This document shows, one piece after another, positions 51,434 through 57,825 of a stretch of 62,238 nucleotides of DNA. A model generated the notes under the pieces. The model did no database searches, was not told the origin of the DNA, and saw only the letters and a program-made list of their open reading frames with translations. The position numbers and the translations under genes were made by a program. How positions within the stretch are numbered: the stretch's first letter is position 1; every line of letters starts with the position of its first letter. Source of the DNA: Candidatus Peribacteria bacterium (lineage in GTDB: Bacteria > Patescibacteriota > Gracilibacteria > Peribacterales > Peribacteraceae); assembly GCA_943350395.1 (NCBI GenBank), contig CALRAD010000006.1, forward strand, positions 1-62,238, given 5' to 3'.

Positions 51434-52903
51434 ATGGCTCTCTACCTCAAATACCGGCCACAATCCTTCGCAGACGTCGTCGGACAAGATCATATCGTCA
51501 CGACTCTGGAGCAATCCATCGAGCGAGGACGCATCTCGCATGCCTACCTCCTCTGCGGAACGCGCGGTACCGGCAAGACATCCGTTGCGCGCATCCTCGC
51601 AAAGACCATCCTGCTTCGGGGGATGGACGACGAAGTCATTCGGATGCAATCGACGAAAGGCATCGAAGAGGGATCCTTCGTCGACCTCATCGAAATCGAT
51701 GCCGCGAGCAATCGCAGAATCGACGACATCCGAGAACTCATCGAGAAAATAAATTTCTCACCGGCTGTCTCGAAAGCGAAGGTCTACATCATCGACGAAG
51801 TGCATATGCTCACGAAGGAAGCGTTCAATGCTCTGCTGAAGACTCTGGAGGAACCTCCCGAGTACGCCTACTTCATTCTTGCGACAACTGAACTCCACAA
51901 AGTACCGGAGACGATCCAATCGCGTTGTCAGCGTTTCCTCTTCAAGAGAGTGAAAGACGACGACATCATCCGCAGGCTGCAGTACATCGTCGATCAGGAG
52001 CGGATCGTCATCGATCGAGAAGCACTCCGAGCCATCGCGCACTCCGCACTCGGGAGCTTCCGAGACGGGATCTCTCTTCTGGACCAACTCCGGTCACTCG
52101 AGAAAATCGGAATCGACGATGTGACAGACCGCATCGGCAAAACATCGACGCTATTCATCGACGATATTGTCGCCGCTCTTCTGAACCGAGATCCCGAGAA
52201 GATTAAAGATGTCATCGCACATATCGAAGAATCGAATGTGCCCATCGACCTGATCGCATCGGATCTCCTCACGCTGGTGCGCTCACACCTGCATGAAGCG
52301 ATTGTAAAAAAAGAAGAACTATCGGATTACCTGCACATGACGGACGTGCTGCTGCTGGCGATGAAAAACATCCGCTTGTCCCCGCTCCCGGCTCTGATTC
52401 TGGAATCTGCTCTCATCTCGCTCTGCATGGAAACGGAGAAGAAAGAAGAATCGCACAGAAAATCCCCCGTGAGTCACGGTCTGAAACTGAAAGCGCCGAC
52501 ACCCGAGGCTGATGCCCCAAAAGCAACCGAGGTTGCTCCCGAGGCAGATGCACTTCCAAAAAGCGCTCTCGTGGAAGCGGAAGATCTCACCGTTCAAAAC
52601 GTGCTGCGACACTGGCAGGACCTTCTTAAAGAAGTGACGCCGGCTTCCGTACGCATGAGCCTCAAAGACGGCACCGTCTCAGGCGCGAACGGTGAACTTC
52701 TGGAACTGTCATTCCCGTCATCCTTTCATAGGGATCGGGTCGCCGAAACTCACGCAAGCCGCACCATCGAAGAGATCCTCCTCAAAATCTTCAAGAAACC
52801 CGTGCACCTAAAATGCATCCTCGACAAAGATTCGAGACCTGCAGTCGCGGGACCGGAAACAGACCTTGTGGAAGCAGCAGCGGAAGTGTTCGGAACACTG
52901 TAA
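51434..52903 (+). CDS. dnaX: DNA polymerase III subunit gamma/tau
   Basis: A 489-residue AAA+ clamp-loader subunit. LKYRPQSFADVVGQDHIV opens it, LCGTRGTGKTSVARILAK is Walker A, VYIIDEVHMLTKEAFNALLKTLEEPP contains Walker B (DEVH) and ILATTELHKVPETIQSRCQRF the sensor and SRC arginine finger. The zinc-binding four-cysteine insert of most DnaX proteins is missing between Walker A and the EIDAASN segment. A Pro/Ala-rich linker (about residues 345-390) leads to a tau-like C-terminal domain. ATG 51434 is chosen; ATG 51413 is possible. Confidence 0.94.
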   Translation: MALYLKYRPQSFADVVGQDHIVTTLEQSIERGRISHAYLLCGTRGTGKTSVARILAKTILLRGMDDEVIRMQSTKGIEEGSFVDLIEIDAASNRRIDDIRELIEKINFSPAVSKAKVYIIDEVHMLTKEAFNALLKTLEEPPEYAYFILATTELHKVPETIQSRCQRFLFKRVKDDDIIRRLQYIVDQERIVIDREALRAIAHSALGSFRDGISLLDQLRSLEKIGIDDVTDRIGKTSTLFIDDIVAALLNRDPEKIKDVIAHIEESNVPIDLIASDLLTLVRSHLHEAIVKKEELSDYLHMTDVLLLAMKNIRLSPLPALILESALISLCMETEKKEESHRKSPVSHGLKLKAPTPEADAPKATEVAPEADALPKSALVEAEDLTVQNVLRHWQDLLKEVTPASVRMSLKDGTVSGANGELLELSFPSSFHRDRVAETHASRTIEEILLKIFKKPVHLKCILDKDSRPAVAGPETDLVEAAAEVFGTL

Positions 52904-52906
52904 AAT
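52901..52906 (+). promoter_or_regulatory. -10 element of the cyclo-ligase gene
   Basis: TAAAAT overlaps the dnaX stop; six bases (AAAAGC) to ATG 52913. Confidence 0.45.
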
Positions 52907-52912
52907 AAAAGC

Positions 52913-53479
52913 ATGGAAGCCAAAGCCTCGCTCCGACTCGCAATAAAAGAACGTCTCTCGCGCATGAGCGAGAACGATCGCCGTGTTGAGAGCAATATTA
53001 TTGTGCGTGAACTCCGGAAGATGCTCGGAGAAAAATCAGGAACCATCGCCGTCTACTTTCCGTACCTCGATGAACCAGACATGCGTCCGTTGATTACAGA
53101 ACTTCTGGAGCAAAAAAACGTTGTCTGTATGCCAAAAGCCGAGATGCATGGCATGACCATGCACCGAATTCTTTCGCTGGATGCCATCCAAAAAAATCCG
53201 GTCACCGGCATCGTCGAACCGACAGAGCTCTCACCTCTAGATGAAGCAATGATAGAGACAGTCATCGTCCCCGGACGTGCCTTCCTGCGCACAGGTGAGC
53301 GTCTCGGTCGCGGAAATGGCGGGTATGACCACTGGATCAGTGATCAGCGGAAACGAAATCCGGAGACACGTTTCATCGGCGTGTGCTTCGACTGTCAAAT
53401 TCTTCAGGAAATGCCGACGGAGCCACACGATGAGAAAGTGGATATTGTTCTCAGCGCAACCGAGTTCAAGAAGGCATAA
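52913..53479 (+). CDS. 5-formyltetrahydrofolate cyclo-ligase
   Basis: A 188-residue protein. KASLRLAIKERLSRMSENDR opens it, IAVYFPYLDEPDMRPLI is the substrate side, and LGRGNGGYDHWISDQR is the ATP/Mg motif (usual GRGxGYYD; here GRGNGGYD). It converts 5-formyl-THF to methenyl-THF. It lies just before glyA, whose side reaction generates 5-formyl-THF. Confidence 0.9.
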   Translation: MEAKASLRLAIKERLSRMSENDRRVESNIIVRELRKMLGEKSGTIAVYFPYLDEPDMRPLITELLEQKNVVCMPKAEMHGMTMHRILSLDAIQKNPVTGIVEPTELSPLDEAMIETVIVPGRAFLRTGERLGRGNGGYDHWISDQRKRNPETRFIGVCFDCQILQEMPTEPHDEKVDIVLSATEFKKA

Positions 53480-53481
53480 AT

Positions 53482-53542
53482 AAAGAAAATCCAAAAATAT
53501 AGGCAAGTTGGAATTTGGTTTTTTGATTTTGGAATTTTATCT
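53482..53542. repeat. AT-rich imperfect inverted repeat, copy 2
   Basis: GAAAATCCAAAAATATA is followed by TTGGAATTTGG and TTTTGGAATTTTA. The right half matches copy 1 (4923-4996) at nearly every base. It lies just past the cyclo-ligase stop; the T-rich end could help terminate transcription on the plus strand. Confidence 0.65.
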
Positions 53543-53576
53543 AACTTTTCACTTTCCACTTTTCACTTCTCTCGCG

Positions 53577-53582
53577 TATCCT
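53577..53582 (+). promoter_or_regulatory. -10 element of glyA
   Basis: TATCCT, six bases (CCACAT), ATG 53589. Confidence 0.55.
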
Positions 53583-53588
53583 CCACAT

Positions 53589-54857
53589 ATGCCAACCTAC
53601 ACCGCACTTCAAGCCGCTGATCCGGACGTGTACCGAGCTGTCATAGGCGAAATGGACAGACAGAGAGAGGGTGTGGAACTGATCGCATCGGAGAACTACA
53701 TCTCGCCTGCCGTCCTCGAAACAATGGCAACGGTCTTCAACAATAAATATTCGGAAGGGTATCCGGGCAGACGGTACTACGGCGGGCAGGAATTCACGGA
53801 CAACGTGGAAAGACTGGCGATTGATCGCGCAAAGCAGCTCTTCGACGCGGGACATGCCAACGTGCAACCGCATGCCGGAGCACCAGCAAACGTCGCCATG
53901 TACTTCGCGCTCCTCGAGCCCGGCGACACGGTGATGGGAATGGACTTAAGCCATGGCGGACACCTGACACACGGCCACCCCGTGACGTACCTCACAAAAA
54001 TTTTCAAATTCGTGCGCTACAAGATGAAAGACGTCGAAACCGGGGAAATCGATTACGATGACATGCGCAAAGTTGCGCTGGCTGAAAAACCGAAAATCAT
54101 CCTCGCAGGGTTCTCCGCATACCCGAGAGAATTAAACTACGCCAAGATGAAGGCGATTGCAGACGAGGTCGGTGCCGTCACCGTCGCCGACATGGCGCAC
54201 ATCGCAGGATTGATCGCGGGAAAGGCTCTCAGGAATCCGTTTCACGACGGCTTTGATGTCATCACGACGACCACCCATAAAACATTACGAGGACCCAGAG
54301 GCGGCATGATTCTCTCCCGCACGGAAGAGATGGGGAAGAAGATCGATAAGTCTGTCTTTCCCGGATTCCAGGGCGGACCGATCATGCAGATGGTCGCAGC
54401 GAAAGCCGTCGCATTCGGCGAGGCATTGAAGCCGGAATTCAGAGAATACGCGAAGCAGGTGGTCGCAAACTCAAAACATCTCGCAAAGTTTTTCATGGAT
54501 CACGGAGTCAAACTCGTCACGAACGGTACCGACAACCATCTGATGCTCATCGATTGTGTTGCTTCATGGGGCATCGGCGGTGGCGAGGTCGAAACACTGC
54601 TCGACTCAATCGGCATCACCCTGAATAAGAATATGATCGCCAATGATACGAGGAAACCAATGGACCCGTCGGGCGTTCGTCTTGGAACACCGGCCATCAC
54701 CACGCGAGGCATGAAAGAAAAAGACATGGAAACTCTCGGTAATTTCATGCTGACAGCGATACAAAACCGATCGGACGCTGCGGCAGTGAAAAAACTCCAT
54801 GAAGAAGTGAAAACATTCTGTCTCCGGTTCCCGGTTCCGGGCATCACCGCGGCCTAA
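53589..54857 (+). CDS. glyA: Serine hydroxymethyltransferase
   Basis: A 422-residue PLP enzyme. IELIASENY-type LIASENYISPAVLE, YSEGYPGRRYYGG, PHAGAPANVAMYFALL and LSHGGHLTHG are present. ADMAHIAGLIAG precedes the PLP-lysine motif TTTTHKTLRGPRGG. GNDTRKP-like ANDTRKPMDPSGVRLGTPAITTRG completes the family pattern. It makes glycine and methylene-THF from serine. The ATG is placed after the repeat, where the -10 box ends. Confidence 0.97.
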   Translation: MPTYTALQAADPDVYRAVIGEMDRQREGVELIASENYISPAVLETMATVFNNKYSEGYPGRRYYGGQEFTDNVERLAIDRAKQLFDAGHANVQPHAGAPANVAMYFALLEPGDTVMGMDLSHGGHLTHGHPVTYLTKIFKFVRYKMKDVETGEIDYDDMRKVALAEKPKIILAGFSAYPRELNYAKMKAIADEVGAVTVADMAHIAGLIAGKALRNPFHDGFDVITTTTHKTLRGPRGGMILSRTEEMGKKIDKSVFPGFQGGPIMQMVAAKAVAFGEALKPEFREYAKQVVANSKHLAKFFMDHGVKLVTNGTDNHLMLIDCVASWGIGGGEVETLLDSIGITLNKNMIANDTRKPMDPSGVRLGTPAITTRGMKEKDMETLGNFMLTAIQNRSDAAAVKKLHEEVKTFCLRFPVPGITAA

Positions 54858-54867
54858 CCCCTCTCCC

Positions 54868-55260
54868 ATGAAAAAATCACTGCTGAGTCTCGGGCATGCA
54901 ATTCACGGACTGACACATGCAATCAAAACCGAGAGGAACCTACGGCTGTTCGTGTTCGGTCACCTTCTACTGATGCTCGTAGCCCTCGTTGCCAGGGTCG
55001 ATCTTTTCTCGATCCTCGCTTCGACGTTCGTCGCCGGGCTCTTCATCACCGTGGAGCTTCTTAATACCGCAATCGAACGCCTCGCCGATACCGTCGATGA
55101 TTGCGAAAAGAAACGAAACGCTGGTCACTACCATCACGGCATCAAGCTCACGAAAGACGTGGGATCGGCTGCTTCGCTCATCATGCTCACGCTGTACATC
55201 GGCTGTATCGTCCTGATCACAGTCCCCTACACCCTCTACTTCCTCTTGGGTCAGGCGTGA
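54868..55260 (+). CDS. dgkA: Diacylglycerol/undecaprenol kinase
   Basis: A 130-residue three-helix protein of the prokaryotic DgkA family. TERNLRLFVFGHLLLML starts the core, and VELLNTAIERLADTVDD and KLTKDVGSAASLIMLTL hold the conserved E, N, D, K-D and SAA residues. In Gram-positive-like lineages the substrate is undecaprenol, giving carrier phosphate. That fits the uppP gene, which starts inside its stop codon. Confidence 0.92.
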   Translation: MKKSLLSLGHAIHGLTHAIKTERNLRLFVFGHLLLMLVALVARVDLFSILASTFVAGLFITVELLNTAIERLADTVDDCEKKRNAGHYHHGIKLTKDVGSAASLIMLTLYIGCIVLITVPYTLYFLLGQA

Positions 55261-56027
55261 CATTTACTCTCGCTGCCGTTCTCGGCATCGTCGAGGGAAT
55301 TTCCGAATTTCTGCCGATCAGTTCGACCGGTCATCTGATCTTGGCGCAGCGTCTTCTTCGGATGCAGGAAACCGAGGTGCTCAAAAGTTTCGACATCGCC
55401 ATTCAACTCGGTGCGATACTGGCCGTGATTCTCATCTACGGAACTTCGCTTCGGCGTTCACCGAAATCATGGCTTCCGATTCTCGTTGCGTTTATTCCCA
55501 CTGCCGTGATCGGCTTTCTGCTGCACAGCATCGTCAAAACATATCTGCTCGGAAACAGTTCGGTCGTCATATGGTCGCTGTTCATTGGAGGTCTTTTCAT
55601 ACTTGCATTTGAACTATTGTACAAAAAAAAGACAGCGTCTGTGTACTCGCTCGAAGTAATGCCCTTAAAAACGGCCTTCGCCGTGGGGGTTTGCCAATCG
55701 CTTGCACTGATACCGGGAGTATCGCGCTCCGCAGCAACAATCCTCGGAGGAATGTTCCTCGGAGTGGACAGGCGAACGATCGTCGATTTCAGTTTCCTCC
55801 TCGCGATCCCCACGATGACCGCGGCTACAGCCTTCGATCTCGTGAAATCAGCACACCTCTTCAGTCCACACGATGCCTCGGCACTTGGTATCGGCTTCCT
55901 CGCGGCATTCGTGACGGCGTACATCGTCGTGCGATGGCTTCTACAATTCATACAGACGCACACATTCATGATCTTCGGTCTCGAGCGCATCATCGTTGCG
56001 ATCGTGTTTTGGGTCCTCATCCCCTAA
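55257..56027 (+). CDS. uppP: Undecaprenyl-diphosphate phosphatase
   Basis: A 256-residue polytopic protein from a GTG. LAAVLGIVEGISEFLPISSTGHLIL is the (E/Q)xxxE-SxxxGH active-site motif, and IPGVSRSAATILGGMFLGVDR the second conserved block with its catalytic Arg. It recycles the lipid carrier for peptidoglycan and glycan synthesis. It overlaps dgkA by four bases. Its last residues LIP and stop are encoded by the first bases of repeat copy D, so its natural 3' end may have been replaced. Confidence 0.95.
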   Translation: MTFTLAAVLGIVEGISEFLPISSTGHLILAQRLLRMQETEVLKSFDIAIQLGAILAVILIYGTSLRRSPKSWLPILVAFIPTAVIGFLLHSIVKTYLLGNSSVVIWSLFIGGLFILAFELLYKKKTASVYSLEVMPLKTAFAVGVCQSLALIPGVSRSAATILGGMFLGVDRRTIVDFSFLLAIPTMTAATAFDLVKSAHLFSPHDASALGIGFLAAFVTAYIVVRWLLQFIQTHTFMIFGLERIIVAIVFWVLIP

Positions 56028-56184
56028 CCCCTTCTCCGTACGCCGGAGAAGGGGGAGCCCAAGCTTCTCTCAATACAAACCTTCCTCTCTCCAGCCGAAA
56101 AGAATGTGACCTATTTCCCTCTCCCCTCAGGGAGAGGGGCAGGGGTGAGGCGGAGAGAGGTGGCTCCACAGAGCCGGAGTGAGG
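56015..56184. repeat. Palindrome-rich interspersed repeat, copy D
   Basis: 170 bp from CCTCATCCCCTAACCCC to GAGCCGGAGTGAGG, with hairpins TTCTCC...GGAGAA and CCCTCTCCC...GGGAGAGGG. It begins inside uppP and supplies its stop codon. Confidence 0.87.
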
Positions 56185-56201
56185 ACCGCTTTGCTGCAAA
56201 C

Positions 56202-56233
56202 AAAAAAACCCCTCACCCGTTTAGGAAGAGGGG
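56202..56233 (-). terminator. Intrinsic terminator of the SLH/Calx-beta gene
   Basis: Read on the minus strand, CCCCTC (56233-56228), a 13-base loop and GAGGGG (56214-56209) are followed directly by seven Ts (56208-56202). It lies 20 bases after the stop codon. Confidence 0.72.
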
Positions 56234-56253
56234 AAATCAATAGATAATTATTC

Positions 56254-57708
56254 TTATAAATTAATAGTAATCGTCGCACTACTCGGATCAGCTAGCGTCG
56301 ATCCGCCCGAAGGACTGCTGAGGGACATGTTCACGGTCTTTCCACCAGTCGAATTACTGTTCGTGAGTATCGGCACAGTGAACGTCTTGCTAATTTCGTT
56401 GGCAGCAAACGTCAGCGTACCGCTCACCGGCGTGTAATCGACGCCGGATGCACCCGAACCGCCGTTCGTTGCATAGTTCACGGTGACCGCTCTGACACCA
56501 AGAACATGGTTGACCGTGATCGTCGCAACCCCCTGACTCATCGTGACGGCATACGCATTGGAGCTGAACTTGAGAGATCCGGAACCGATCGGCACACCTT
56601 CATCATCGTTGATGGTGACATTCGCAGCACCGATGCCAAGCCCTGCTCCTCCCGTCGGACTCGACAAATTCACGGTAAACGACCGATTGCCTTCGATGCT
56701 GCTATTGTTCGTGATGGCAACGGTGAAAGTCTTGGTTGTTTCACCGGCAGCAAATGCAAAAGTGCCACTTGTTGTCGTGTAATCGGCACCGGGAGTCGCC
56801 GACGCATTCGTCGTTGTATAATTCACCCCGACAGCCGTCGTCGTGACACCGGATCTCACGACCGTCACCGTCATGCTGCCACCATTCTCCGCCACTCCAT
56901 ACGCACTCGCACCGAAAGAAACGGTCGTCGCAGGACCAGAACTTGAGGAAGAAGACGCGGTCGGCAACGGAAGATTCGGATCGTTGATATTGAGCGTCAC
57001 GTTTGCCGGGTTTGAAATACCGACGGCACCTTTTGCATTTTTCAATACAAGATTGACTGTTTTGGTTCCTGTCGTCGTCGCATCATTCATGATGACCATC
57101 GTGATCTTCTTGCTCGTCTCCTTGGTACCGAAAGAGAGAGTACCCGAAAGCGGTTGATAGTTCTTACCAGCTACCGCCGTACCGCCACTGAAAGAGTAAT
57201 CGACCGATCCCGCCCCCTGATTTCCACCGGTTCTCGCGACAATGATCGTAATCTGCCCCGTCGCGACGTTCTTATAGACGTTGTAACCGTTCGCATCGAA
57301 GTGCACATATCCTCCCGCATTGTACGGAAGACTGGAACTGATCGAACTCACGGAACTGCTTACGGAACTGCTTGAGCTTGCAACACTGGAACTCGAAGAA
57401 GAAGAGGAACTGCTACTGGAGGAAGCCGATGAAACAGTTCCCCGTAGCTCGTTTCGGAGTCTCTGAAACAGCAGTGCAGCCTGTCCGCGTGTCAGTGGCA
57501 GATCCGGACCAAACGTATCACTCGTCATCCCTTTGATAATGCCCAGCTGATACATCTCCCCGATCGCATCGTCTGCGTAGTGTGTGGAAGAGACATCACG
57601 GAAGATTGTAGAACCCTTGAACGCTGCGCCAAGCTGAACGATACCAACGCCGAAGACGGTGCCTGCGAGAAACACTGCAGGGATAGAGCGGAGAAACAAT
57701 TTCTTCAT
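56254..57708 (-). CDS. SLH-domain surface protein with Calx-beta repeats
   Basis: A 484-residue exported protein. A signal peptide (MKKLFLRSIPAVFLAGTVFG) is followed by one SLH-like module (IFRDVSSTHYADDAIGEMYQLGIIKGMTS, about residues 35-80). A linker of about 35 residues that is nearly all serine comes next. Three Calx-beta-type repeats follow, each with an ADYTTTSGTFAFAAGETTKTF-like strand pair (DY...SGTL.F...E..K.F). SLH modules bind cell-wall polymers, so it is probably held on the glycan made by this region (inference). Confidence 0.88.
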   Translation of the reverse strand: MKKLFLRSIPAVFLAGTVFGVGIVQLGAAFKGSTIFRDVSSTHYADDAIGEMYQLGIIKGMTSDTFGPDLPLTRGQAALLFQRLRNELRGTVSSASSSSSSSSSSSSSVASSSSSVSSSVSSISSSLPYNAGGYVHFDANGYNVYKNVATGQITIIVARTGGNQGAGSVDYSFSGGTAVAGKNYQPLSGTLSFGTKETSKKITMVIMNDATTTGTKTVNLVLKNAKGAVGISNPANVTLNINDPNLPLPTASSSSSSGPATTVSFGASAYGVAENGGSMTVTVVRSGVTTTAVGVNYTTTNASATPGADYTTTSGTFAFAAGETTKTFTVAITNNSSIEGNRSFTVNLSSPTGGAGLGIGAANVTINDDEGVPIGSGSLKFSSNAYAVTMSQGVATITVNHVLGVRAVTVNYATNGGSGASGVDYTPVSGTLTFAANEISKTFTVPILTNSNSTGGKTVNMSLSSPSGGSTLADPSSATITINL

Positions 57709-57825
57709 ACAGATGAGTGGAAAGAGAAAAAGATCGCGCACATTATGTGTTCAGTCTTGTGTCAAAGCAATTGTGAAAATTCCCGAATTGTTCAGGGATC
57801 ATGCTTGCATTGTTCTGCCATTAAA

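Noticed and set aside
53508-53588. Longer GlyA N-terminus
   Set aside because: It also runs through the second AT-rich repeat; the -10 box and conserved N-terminus fit 53589.
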